Shown here: positions 22,709 through 33,630 of the stretch, piece after piece
Numbering within the stretch: the stretch's first letter is position 1
Layout of the letters: each line of letters opens with the position of its first letter
Origin: Terana coerulea
Taxonomy: Eukaryota > Basidiomycota > Agaricomycetes > Polyporales > Phanerochaetaceae
DNA length: 64,000 bases
NCBI GenBank assembly: GCA_024811115.1
Contig: JAKOGH010000645.1
Location: forward strand, 532,016-596,015
Reading direction: 5' to 3'
Program-made: the position numbers and the translations under genes
The notes under the pieces: generated by a model
Told to the model about the DNA's origin: nothing
The model's input: only the letters and a program-made list of their open reading frames with translations
Databases searched by the model: none

Positions 22709-23479
22709 GGCGGAAAAGTGGGGGGTTGCGAGATCTCGTATCCGCCATATTGCCTATATATTCGTCAGAAATGTGCGCTTAGGTACAGTCATGCGTGCAG
22801 TTGCTCGCTTGTGGCTGTAACAGCAGAAGAGAGTCATGCTCTGGGGGCTTGGATGAAGTTGAACACAGCGATTGCCTCGCGGGGAAACTGCGGCAAATTG
22901 CAGCGGACTGGGCGCCTGCGAGGCGCTTGACCAGGAGCAGACTTTTCTCCTCCTGTTTTCATTCACAGGGCGGCATGGCGCGTCCATCCGCCAAGAAGTT
23001 ACGATACGTGTTCCAATGGGTTGTATGCGTAGCTGCTTAGAAGATTTGTAGAGCTGGAAGTGGATGGTGAAATGCTCCGCCACGATCGACCGGAGCAATT
23101 TACCGGGGCGTGTAGGGCGCGCTCAGCATCGGACTCCCGGTTTCACCGTCACCGCCGCGGTGGACAGCCCAAGCCCACTCCGTACCCCGACCAAGCAACG
23201 GAAGCGACACACATTCCTATGTGTGTGGCATGCATACTACCAAAGCTGGCCTTCGTCGGCGTGACGTCTTTTTGCGACTCATGACTGTCATGTCTAAAGG
23301 AATGCGGAATGCTATTGTACAGGATGTCATGCACAAGCGGGGATGTGCACTATGCGATAGTATGCGTAAGATATATCCCAAGCTCTGGTATAACGATAGC
23401 ACGGGAAAGCGTCCCGTATATGAGTATGTATCATAGATGAGTGGTCCGTGGTCATTTCTAAGGCGTCTACGTGGGAGAA
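22709..23479. other. gene-free interval
   Basis: Upstream region of the MFS gene and downstream region of the secreted-protein gene. Only short ORFs without motifs are present. Confidence 0.5.
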
Positions 23480-24752
23480 TCAGAGTATGGACAGGAACAA
23501 TGCCGCCAGGGCAAAGAGAAGTAAGGATGCCGTAGGAGGTGTGAGTATTCGTCCCGCAGCGCTGAGCAGTGTCAGATGGAATCATGCAGAAGGCAAAGAA
23601 ATTACTCACGAAGTAGTAGCCGGCCGTTCGACGATCTTCACCAGCATGACCGCAACCAATCCGTCCACCGCGCTTGAGCCGTTCACGCCTACGCTGAGGT
23701 AGTGGTTCACGCCATCACTCGAGTTCGCAAGGAGGCCGCTGACGTATGTGACGTCTGTCTGGTAGGTATAATTGGCGAACGATGTTCGGCCCGAGTAGGT
23801 TGATGTGTTGGTGACACTTGTGGTGGGGATGAGCTCAGTCTGGTTGGTCGCGTTCCCAATCATCCAGTCTCTACAAAGAGTTCAGTTGCGCGTTCTTTCA
23901 GGAAGAAGAGCACAACTCACCGCCCTAGATTGTATCCGTTGACGACGATATCATGCTTCACTGCACGCGATTTCAGTACCCCAGTCCAACACGATAAGCG
24001 ATTAATGCTCACAGGCTATTGGTTTTTCATACGACGATGCAGCGAAAATAGCACCACTGTTTGTAAGATGTTTGAGCATGCGCCTGTGGGAATTGGGCAT
24101 GAGACGCTGACCTGTTGGCTTCGTCACCGTCTTGCACCCAGTATCGAAAATGGGCGCCGCCTTGTATGGTCTCTTTACATGATCCCAGTTGTGGATCTCC
24201 ATAGTCCCACCGCACCACAGCAGTTTCATTCACTGAACAAGTTATTGAGAGGCTCCGCTTTCAGGTAAATGGTAGACTTACAGAATCCTTTGCCGTCTCC
24301 GAGATTCGCTGCCTGGTCATCTCCCAGATGCTGGCCAAGACACTCCGAGGCGTAGCCGAATGACCTAAGGGCATAGATAAGGTCACAATTAGTCTAGTAA
24401 TGAAGTGTATACTCACAAGAAGTAATTTCTCAGTCCCCCGTCTATCTCTTGGTCCTTCATGACATCAGGGTCCGAATTCGCGGATATTATCACATTTAAC
24501 GGTTCGCCGAGGCCTGCAGGAAAGGTGCCCGGAACTTGCTGTACGGGTGTCAGCTTCAGCTTCTCCTGCGAGACAATCGTGACCGCTCACTGTGAGCATG
24601 GCTCCACCGTGGTCCAAGGGCGGGTAATATCCTTCTGGTGGTACATTGGAGCGACGAAAGAACGGGTGTGGGGCGGATGCTCGCGCGGCAGGTGTGATTC
24701 TCGCAAACGCAGGTGTACACAAGAGAAGAAACAAGAGAGTCGTGGAGCCCAT
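23480..24752 (-). CDS. secreted N-glycosylated, probably GPI-anchored protein of unknown function
   Basis: Model complement(join(23480..23561,23610..23870,23921..23960,24013..24056,24112..24232,24282..24364,24417..24565,24645..24752)), 295 aa, eight exons with all phases consistent. A signal peptide (TTLLFLLLCTPAFA) is followed by EKLKLTPVQQVPGTFPAG, LRNYFLSFGYASECLG, DYGDPQLGSCKETIQGG and HDIVVNGYNLGRDWMIGNA. Several N-x-S/T sites occur (NAT, NTS, NYT, NSS, NGS). The C-terminus is a hydrophobic run (ASLLLFALAALFLSIL) with no cytosolic tail, as expected for a GPI-attachment signal. Cys pairs suggest disulfides. I do not recognise a characterised family; I believe close relatives are widespread in Agaricomycetes but cannot check here. 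A second in-frame Met lies at 24764. Confidence 0.8.
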
Positions 24753-25680
24753 CTTGGCTGGCAAGATGGAGGTGGGGGTGCAGGAGACGTTGGTCGGCGT
24801 CCGCCGTGGTTGTCCACAATTGGATCGAGATCGGCATGCTTCGCTGACTCAGGGCGCGCTCGTCAGCGCAAGCCGCCCCGACAAGCGCCCATCTGATCCC
24901 ACCCATTCTTCTCTCAACAACGACCGACAATAATCACCTGCGCCCGCATCCCTGTCAGAAAACCCCGCGCGCGTCGCTGATGTGCTGGAAGTTTTGAAAC
25001 CCTTAAATCTCGCCTAGATATGGGCTTCTGCTTAAGCAGAGACATACGAGCATGATCTCAGGCTGCGAGAAGAATACAGAGTCTGCATGGGGTGACTTTC
25101 TCGGTAACGCGACATCTGGACGATGGTTGACCTGGCGCTGCGGGATCAGGAAGTCGAAAAAATCGGGACAATGGTCGGAGGATCGCCGAACTGCATCTGT
25201 GCTGCGCTGTGATCCCGCTTAGAAGCATTGTTCTCTGAAGGGACTGACTCTGCATTCTTGTTTCTAAGAGCACAATGGCGGGCTTATTCCTTGGAGACAC
25301 CTGCGCGCAAAGCGTTCTGCAAGACAAATATAAGGTAGGTGTGATGTGATATGCGGGACCGGAAATGCTTTCGGCCTCATGGCTGTCGCGCGGCAGCCAC
25401 GGGTAAGGCTGCGCAGTGTACTCACGGCCTCAACTTAAACGGTAACGCTCGCAGCATTTCAACAAAAGCGTGTATCATATAGCCAGCCTGCCGAACACTA
25501 CAGTTGCAAAAGGATGTCGGATAATTCTAGAAAATATCAAGTCGTTTATGGAAGGGGGAAGCTTGTGATCCTAACAAGTACAAATAACTGCCGCTCTGCT
25601 GTCCAAGTGCGTAGTCAAGATCACAATTAATATGCGACCGCATTGCCGCCTCGTGATAGTCCGCAATGCATAATTATAGC
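24753..25680. other. gene-free interval
   Basis: Upstream of the secreted-protein gene and downstream of the first terpene synthase. The part near 25545-25590 resembles 28315-28360 downstream of the second terpene synthase, so the 3' flank was duplicated with the gene. Confidence 0.5.
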
Positions 25681-26776
25681 TTATTCAAGCTTCTCTAAGA
25701 TGTCGTCAAGGCGATAGCGAGGAGTGCCACGATGGAACATCGTGTAACCCACCATGAAGCACTCCCAGGCCTCCCTCGCTTTGGTGCCTTCCAAAATGCC
25801 GCGCACCTTCTCGACGGCACCAACGGCTTCATCGACTATATCTTGCAGCACGCGACCAACGCCCTTGTTAGTCACTGACGCCCGCTCGTGAATAAAGTTG
25901 CCGATCTCTTGAGCTAACTCTTCCTTGTAGAAAGAGAAGATGTCGCTGAAGGACTATGGGTCAGCAATGCAATGCGTGTAACGAAGTGATACTCACTTGA
26001 CGTAGTCACAGAAAATGCTGACCTCCCTAGATACTACTGTCAGCAAGCAACGAATCAACATACGCATGGTACTCACGGAATGGTTTGCAAATAAGAAGAT
26101 ACGTTCGGGAAGCTGAATTTGTCCCACACAAATGCAGCGTATGCTTCCCCAATGCCGTTATTGAACCGCTTGAAGGTCACGTACGAGAGCGCATCCGGCC
26201 GCAAGGCCATAGAAGTGAGCTCGGACTCGGCGGCCATACTGTTGATGAAGTTGACGGTGGCTTGAACGATGAGCTTCGCAGCATAGGGCGAGTAGAAATC
26301 TTTCATGCGGCGCAGGTTGTCGACGAGACAGTCAAGCATGGGGTGGAGTTGGGGGAGCCGGAGTGAAGGCGGTCCATGAACTCATCCAAAGCTTCGGCAG
26401 ACACGGCAAAGTCGTCTGCGCAGATGGCCAAGAAAGTGTACGCAGCGACGTGCACTTGAACGTCAATCGGAGTGTGAGCGTATGCCGCGGACGCAATATC
26501 CACCGAGCAGATGAGGGCCGGCTCATATCGCTTCATAAACGCTTCGCCAAGGTCCCACACCGCTGCCTGCTCGCGAAGTCGCTTCTCGACGATGCCCTCG
26601 GGGTCGAAGCGAATGCTTTTGGGGGAAACACCAATGCGGTCGCAGAAAGAGGTGATCGCAAGCCCAGCGAGGGTTGCCTGCATCCTTAAATCAGTGAGTT
26701 GGATGGAGGAAACTCGCAAAGTTCGCACTACTTCCGTGTCCCTTGCATTGCGAGGAGGCGGTTGCACTGCATCCAT
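25681..26776 (-). CDS. TRI5-family (trichodiene synthase-like) sesquiterpene synthase 1
   Basis: Model complement(join(25681..25945,25997..26026,26077..26677,26729..26776)), about 314 aa. This class I terpene cyclase fold is recognised by CADDFAVSAEALDEF in the Asp-rich region, by the rebuilt NSE motif NDIFSFYKEE (its N crosses the 25997/25945 junction), and by the C-terminal YRLDD. Such enzymes ionise farnesyl diphosphate with Mg2+ and cyclise it to a sesquiterpene; the product is unknown. The Asp-rich motif has DD but no third acidic residue at the usual spacing. Exon 26077..26677 is one base short: after MDRLHSGSP the frame slips in a 5-base G run (26351-26355), where the paralog shows PQLHP. 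The start is uncertain (26776 or 26800). A paralog lies at 28343-29668. Confidence 0.82.
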
Positions 26777-26905
26777 AACGTTTCTGACACGAGCAGACAC
26801 CAGTTGAGCCTATGCCTCTGCAGGTGACAAGGAAGACGCTTACCAGAAGTGGCCTTATGACGAAGCGCAAGCAATGTGCTGCCCGTAAGATACCCCTCAC
26901 GACAG

Positions 26906-26915
26906 CTCTTTTATA
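26906..26915 (-). promoter_or_regulatory. TATA box of terpene synthase 1
   Basis: TATAAAAGAG on the minus strand, about 130 nt upstream of the proposed start. The paralogous gene has a TATAAAAGG at a comparable place, which supports both. Confidence 0.6.
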
Positions 26916-28342
26916 CGCTCACGATCACCCCCACGGCTGCCGAATCGGCCTGCAAAGTTGGTGTGGCAATGTCATGCGTACCATGCATCAACTGTGGCCG
27001 TCTCCAAGCCGTTGAACATGCCTTCGCTGTTTTTTCGCCACACAGGGCAAGGCAGAAGGCGGGAATTCCTGATTACCATACCAAGAAAACCCGTCGCAGG
27101 TCTTTTGAATAGGGCGGCCTGTGTGGCGGGGCGGTTCGGGTATATAGCAGTGCCGAGATACGATATCGCAGACTAGCCTAGAATTATGTGCGCCGTACCG
27201 AGTAGCTTTTTGGGGGAGGATGTTATCTATGACGACCTATACATGACCGTGAGCACGTCAGAATGAAGCAGTTTGTCCTGTACTTCCATACCATAAAATT
27301 TGCGTAATCATGCCGTCCAATGAGGAAAATGCAATCGAAGGGTATGACCAATGGCAGCCGGCGTAAACTTCACACGCATAGATATTATTGGCAGGTCCTA
27401 TACCAGATATCTCCAGTTGCGTGCGTGGGGTGGAAGGTGGAAGCCATTGGGCGAGCCAAAGTGCAACCATCTGCCAGCCCATAACGACAAACAAGGCATT
27501 TAAACATTTACGATGGAATGCATGGAACCTCTCTATACAGTGTTAATTATGGCTGAGCAATATAAATTTCACTGCTCGTATTCACCAGTGTTAATCTCGC
27601 GCAGAGCGTGCCATATGCAGCGCAAAAGATGTGTCGATCATAAGACTTTTAATCACTTCTGCGTTAAGCAATATGACCCACATACGCATTATAACGTCAC
27701 ATTTCCGATCTGACTCGGATGCTCAGTTTTCCGATTGTCCGTGCGGCCCGTAATTTTTTCGTTCGGACCGTACCACAATGTCCTGTTTGAGCTTCGGCGA
27801 ACAACGCCCCGGGCCACGTGCAAGACTCCTGTCATGGGCCATTGGCACGTTCAGTAACACCGAACGGATATCAAAGCCAACGAGGATGCCGTACCCTGCT
27901 GCTCAGAAAAACATCCGGCGCGTGCTCGCACGACCGTCGGTGTGTATACGATCATAGGCACAGCAAATGTCCGAGTCAGGAATGGACGCTGTGCTTGGCA
28001 GATGCTATGTCGCCGTTCGACCTGGAAGCCAACATGATGCATTGAAGACTTGCATACGGTGGGATGAAACTACCGAGGATTCCCCTCAACGACGTGGCCC
28101 TGAACCATATCGAGTCTCCTGAGCCAGAGAAGATGAACCTTGACAGCACATGCTTGATACCCGCCACGCAACAGTGTGATGACACGAGTGCATGCAGAAT
28201 ATGTTCCTAGTCAGCATTTTCTGATGTCGTCGAGTGAAGTCTGGTACTTGAGTGGCAGTCTCTTATGAGGTCGATGTTGTATGAGGTGTGGGAAGTGGAG
28301 ACGCAAGGCTTGGCCGATTCTGGAAACGGAAGGCTTGCGATC
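26916..28342. other. gene-free interval between the terpene synthases
   Basis: About 1.4 kb, AT-richer than its surroundings. No ORF with a motif. No P450, transferase or regulator lies between the two synthases. Confidence 0.5.
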
Positions 28343-29668
28343 CTAACATGTACAAACAAGTGAGGCGCCAAGCGCGGTCGCAACAGTCGCGAGTTGAGCG
28401 GTGCTACTACCGGATCGTACTAGTAAGTACGGCAAAGCAATGAGGTCATTGAATAGAGCATATTCAGAGTTTCCCAAAATATCATCCAAGCGGTACCGGC
28501 GGGTGGTGCGGTGGAACATTGTATAGCCGGCCATGAAGCGCTCCCAAGTTTTCTTCTCTTTCTCCCCTTCCAGAAGGCTGCGCACGTTCAAAGCAGCAGA
28601 GACTACCTCATCCATCACATCTTGTAGCACAATGGAGATATCCTTCCCTGTTACCGTAGCGCGTTCATGAATGTAATTGGCGGTGTCATGCACGATCTCT
28701 TCCTTGTAGAACGAAAAGGCATCGCTAGAGAGACGGTTTTAATTGTTAGATGCATAATGTAGTACAAAGGAGGAAAGTACTCACTTGAGAAAGTCACAGA
28801 ATATATGGATATCCCTACGGCGTGTCTGTCATCGGAACAGCAGTAACTGACAACAGAGATACTCACGGGAATGCTTGCAGGTACGACGACACATGGGGAA
28901 AACTGGCCTTGTCCCAGATGAAAGCGGAATATGCTTCCCCGATACCGTTGTTGAGTCGCTTGAACGTAACGTAGGAGATCGCTTTAGGCTGCAGTGCCAT
29001 TGGCTCGATCTCGGGCTCAATCGCCATGCTGTTGATGAAGTCAAGAGTGGACTTGATGATGAGCTTCGCCGCGTAAGAAGGGAAGTAATCCTTGGCGTGG
29101 TGCAGATGGCCAACCAGACGGTCCAGAACGGGATGCAACTGCGGCGTGCCGGAATACATCCGTTCCATGAACTCCTCTAGCGCGTCGACGGGAACGACAA
29201 ATTCGTCTATGCAGAGGTCCAGCAGGGTATAAACCGCTATGTAGAGCTGCACGTCCGGGGCGTGTGTCCGTATGCGGAGGACGCGAGATGCACGGAAGTT
29301 ATGAGGTACGGCTCATGTGTCTTCGCGAAAGTGTCACCAAAATCCCACGTATCGACCTCTGCCCGAAGCCGTTTCTCGAGCTGGCCGTCGGGGTCGTAAC
29401 GGATGCCATCAATCGAGATGCCGGTACGACTGAAGAAAGATGTGATTATGGGGCCCGCAAAACGTCCCTGTTCATAGCTTAGTAGTGACAGCGACATGAG
29501 GTAAAACAGAGTGTCTTACAATTTCATTACGAGACGGTAAATCGGGAGAAATATCTGCCCTGGTCGACAGATTGGGGTTTGGTTCATTCGCTCTATGCAA
29601 AAAGTCAGTATTTTGCGCACACGTATAAGAAAAGTGTGTTCTCACCCCGCAGAATTGTCTTCAGCCAT
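28343..29668 (-). CDS. TRI5-family (trichodiene synthase-like) sesquiterpene synthase 2
   Basis: Model complement(join(28343..28724,28785..28814,28867..29467,29520..29592,29646..29668)), about 369 aa. Same fold and exon pattern as the 25.7-kb paralog, including a 30-nt exon and a 601-nt main exon in both. Short N-terminal exons give MAEDNSAG and ANEPNPNLSTRADIS. The Asp-rich region reads CIDEFVVPVDALEEF, so the second Asp is Glu. The NSE motif is NDAFSFYKEE. The C-terminus is ~39 residues longer than in copy 1. The 601-nt exon is one base short: after SAYGHTP the frame slips at a 4-C run near 29257-29260 where the paralog continues without interruption. The expected product is an unknown sesquiterpene; the altered Asp motif could change metal binding. 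Confidence 0.82.
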
Positions 29669-29722
29669 CTCGAGAGGGAGATTATGCTGCAGTGGAATGC
29701 GAGAATTGGGCCCGGGTTAGGC

Positions 29723-29731
29723 CCTTTTATA
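29723..29731 (-). promoter_or_regulatory. TATA box of terpene synthase 2
   Basis: TATAAAAGG on the minus strand, about 55-63 nt upstream of the start codon at 29668; good position for a core promoter. Confidence 0.65.
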
Positions 29732-30623
29732 CTAGTGAGCCCTGTATACTGGCCCGCAGATATAAACGATCGATACATAACTTTATGAAAATACTTACCA
29801 AGCACCACTGAGCGAAGTTGAGGGACATAGCGCGTAGTGGGGAAAGCACTGTTCTAGGCGACAGCCGTGTCACTTGCCTAGCATTCGCGAGCCAATGAAC
29901 GCAAACTATGATATGAACAGACCCTGTACGGAAGTCATTGGTGTGGGTTTGTTGCTCCACACTGATATATCGATTCGAACGATGTCACAAAGGTACGCAC
30001 AGGTACTCAACACTGCCGGTTCTTCACATCTCGCGGCTGTCGTCTTGGGCAAGTGACTCGGATTCTGGGAGCCATGTATGGTAGATATCGCCGAAATCCT
30101 GTACCTCGCAGGCGGCAAGGCGGAGATGGCATGTTCTGATACGAGACGCCTCGAAACACGCTTATCTTGCAGGGCTAGATATGGGCACTTGCGAGCCACA
30201 AAGCGTATGAACCTACGTAGCGTCGTACGAAGTGCCGGAGACAACCGGAAATTACACAAGACCCTGGGTAGACATTGTGTAGATGTTCCTGTTCCTGTCA
30301 TACGTTCGAATGAAGTGAGCGCGCGAATGTCATTGAAAGCATGCGGTAAGAAAATTGCAGCTTACATAGCTCGAAGGCCCCAAGGTACGAACTTCGTGGA
30401 AGTGCTGATGGATATTGCGACTCATGCAGACCGCGGTCGAGACTCCTCAGTCTGGAGAAGAGTGGGATGATGGTTCGAATTATACAGTAGGGGTAACGAT
30501 ACAGGTGATACAAACATATTACAACAGAGGGACCATTTCTTTTACCTGTCTAGTGCATGCCTTCTGTCCAGTTCTATAGTGCAATCTTCTACGTCTGCAA
30601 CCGACCCATGTGGAAAATCTTTT
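29732..30623. other. gene-free interval
   Basis: Upstream of terpene synthase 2 and downstream of pyruvate decarboxylase. Only short ORFs without motifs. Confidence 0.5.
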
Positions 30624-32931
30624 TTAGGCGGACGGCGCGACTTCATCTCCCTTCGTGCCGATCACCACGTAGCGGTTCGTCTTGCCGCTGAGCTCAGCCT
30701 GGACCTTGAGCGCGCGCGGCGCGTCGTGGATGTCCATGATCATCTCGACGAGCTGGATCTTGTCGGCGCTCGCGAATTCCCCGTTGTCGAGCAGCTGTGA
30801 GAGCTCCGTCTTGGTGCGGACGGTATACGACTGGCATGTCTTGCCCTCGACACCGCCCAGCGTTGATAGCAGGGATGTCCACTTCCTGTACGGTGGGTCA
30901 GCATTCATGCACGTTGGTGAACACGTGGTGAAGAAGCGTACCAGTTGGAGATGTCATTGTACTTGCGAGTCTTGCCGTGCAAGTAGCGCTCGATGGTGTA
31001 TCCGCTGTTGTTCAACAGGAAGATGATTGGCTTGACGCCGGAGCGCATCATGGCCGAGAGCTCCTGGACCGTCAATTGACTACGGAAGATAAGGATACTC
31101 TTTAGCGCGGTGAAAACGGGTAAGAGCAGAGCAGCTCACATTGAGCCATCGCCGATGAACAGAATGGTACGGTTGAGACCGAGGTTCCGAGCAGCAATCG
31201 CCGCGCCCAGAGTGCTGCCGACCGTCCAGCCAATGCTGCCCCACAAGATCTGAGAGACAAAGATCGAGCCGCCTGGCAGCTGAACGTCCAAGATACCAAA
31301 ACTCGAAGTTCCTAGTCATCTGTTAGAACACGCGCGGATGGACTAGTAGACGGGTGCACTCCACCAGTCTCAGCGACGATCACATCGCCCTTCCGGAAGA
31401 ACTGGCCGACCCGGGGCCAGAGCCAAGAGTGGCTGATGATCTCGTTGTCCTCCTGAGGAACGGGAGAGAGGTACTTCGGAACCTCGATCTGCTTGACTAT
31501 GTCCTTGAATGGCAGCAAGCGCTCGGTGAGCTTGGGAAGGAGATGTTTCATGCCGATGCCGTGGTAGGCAGCATATTGCACGCGTGTATGGTCGGAGTGA
31601 AGCTGGCAAACAGATGTGGTAAGCCCTACAGAACATACGATACGCTGCTGTGACTGACCTCTACAATGTTAGTCGTGGGGATTGAGTAGGTGAAGTTACC
31701 GGTGTTGAAGTCGCTCTTGATGCCGCCGACGGTGATGATCAACTTCGCGCTTTCGACTTTCTCCCTGATCTCTGGGCGACTGATACTTCCGACGTACAGC
31801 TAAGGATGGGGTAAGTTCATGGGAGTACACAATAGAGTTGAAGCACGTACCCCACCATACCTCTCGTAGTCTTCTGGGACCGACGTCTTGCCCATCGGAG
31901 CAGAGTAGACGGGGATTTGGGTCTTCTCAAGGAGCTCGGCGACCTCCTTCCTCACGCCGTGCCTGACCGTGCACGCGTCAGTAAGAACAATGACATCGCC
32001 GTCCGCCGCCTTGACCAGCTTGATGATCTCGTCCAGCACGAAGTTCTCGATAGTGGGGTCGTTCGCTGGCGGCTCGACGTTGAGAGGGGTCCTGAGGCGC
32101 TTGCTCGAGATCTCTTCGTGTACGAGGTCGGTCGGCAACATCAGATACGCGGGACGACCGAGGACAACGCAGTCTGTGAGGATGCGATCGATCTCGGCGG
32201 CCACGGTGGACTTGTCGGTGAGGTTTGCCCATGAGATGACGAACTGCTGCGAAGCCTTGAGGTATGCGTCGAAGCGGCCATCGCCCAGGGTATGGTGCAG
32301 CATAGGCTTGCTCTTCTGCTGTGTTGTGCTGGGGACACCGGCGATGTGGAGGACGGGGACATGTTCGGAGAATGCGCCGGCAATGCCGTTGGTTGCACTG
32401 AGTTCTCCGACGCCGAAGGTGGTCAGAACGACACCAAGGCTTCCCTCCTTGACTCTTGCGTAGCCGTCAGCGGCATACGCGGCGTTCAACTCGTTACTGA
32501 AAGCGCATATGGTCAGATAAAACTTGAATATCGAACTCAGAGTATATCGCATACCAGTTTCCAGCCCATTCGAGTTTGGGATGATCTTCTATGTAGTCCA
32601 AGAATCCTGGATAACGATCAGTACATGTTTGTAAGTCACGATTCTGCAGAACTTACCAAGGTTGAAATCTCCTGGAACACCGAAGATGTCCTACACACGC
32701 ATAAGTTCCAACGCATAAGTTCCATTTGCGGCTCACGAGATGGAAAGTCAGGGCACTTACCGTGACGCCGAGTTGAACCAAACGAGTGAGCAGATAATCT
32801 GCGATCTTGACCGATCCCCCAGCGGCAGGGATCTGGTCATCGACCTTCATTGTCGTCAGCTCATGCTTGAGCTGGCTGACCGTGTTCTGGAGGGAGGCGA
32901 CGACTTGCGAAGCGTCGACCGTTTGTGACAT
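30624..32931 (-). CDS. PDC1: pyruvate decarboxylase
   Basis: Model complement(join(30624..30885,30942..31079,31140..31311,31365..31602,31659..31799,31851..32496,32555..32606,32657..32690,32761..32931)), 617 aa, all phases consistent. It is a thiamine diphosphate enzyme that converts pyruvate to acetaldehyde and CO2 in the cytosol, feeding alcoholic fermentation. Hallmarks: VPGDFNLGFLDYIE; CNELNAAYAADGYAR with the cofactor-activating Glu; the His-His pair in MLHHTLGDG; the ThDP/Mg motif GDGS..NNSGYTIERYLHG. An extra ~30 residues precede the usual start (QNTVSQLKHELTTM), probably a short helix. GDGS is followed by Ile where Leu is common. An F-box gene lies upstream in the same direction, about 700 bp away, leaving room for a separate promoter. 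Confidence 0.95.
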
Positions 32932-33630
32932 GTTGGAGGGGTGAAACTGTAAGTTTCGAGTGGTAATGGGACGTGTGAATGTTTGGTGAGGCTACGGACA
33001 CGATGTTAGACGGCTTTTATATGCCTACGGCGAGCGGAAGACTCACGGTGGTTTACGGAGAGAGGAATGAAGGGCTAGAGTCGTTCTCCGAGTGGCGGTC
33101 GATTCGGATGAGTATTTGCGATGTGGTCTGGGCGAGTCTCCACGGACGGATGGCCATGGCAGGCCATAATCATGGGCTCGAGCGGCAAGCGCCATGAGTC
33201 GTCCTATGACGACCAAACCCCTCTCTTCACCACCATTTCATCCGAAAACGATGCAAAGTCCTCATTGCCGTCGGCCACGAGTGCAGCGGTGTACTGGTCC
33301 TGGTAAGCGTCGAAGTATTGAGTTTGTGCTATGTACGGAGCGTCAAGGTCGTCGAGAAGGCGGGCGCTGCAGGGTCGGGGTGCCGGCGCTCGTGCAGTCC
33401 AGGTCAGGGCCTAGTCGGCGAGAACGTCTGCAATCGGCAGACGGCAGCTCGGCTTGCGCAGGTCGCAGCATACGGTCAGAACTCAGCCCGTTCAAAATCC
33501 AGTGTAAGATTATCGGATAGACCACAGGCTGGACAAAGATGCTAAAGATACAAAGTGAAGCGATGCGAAGATGCTGCCTAGCTACTGTACAGTCCGTGCC
33601 GAACAAATTCCAGAGTATCCCAGTCCGCAC
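32932..33630. other. promoter region of pyruvate decarboxylase / 3' flank of F-box gene
   Basis: About 700 bp without a supported gene. A TTTATAT element lies near 33014-33020. No other motif recognised. Confidence 0.45.

Noticed and set aside
25681..32931. A terpene biosynthetic gene cluster including the MFS transporter and pyruvate decarboxylase
   Set aside because: No P450, oxidoreductase or regulator adjoins the synthases; the MFS gene is 3 kb away with an unrelated gene between, and pyruvate decarboxylase is a housekeeping gene.
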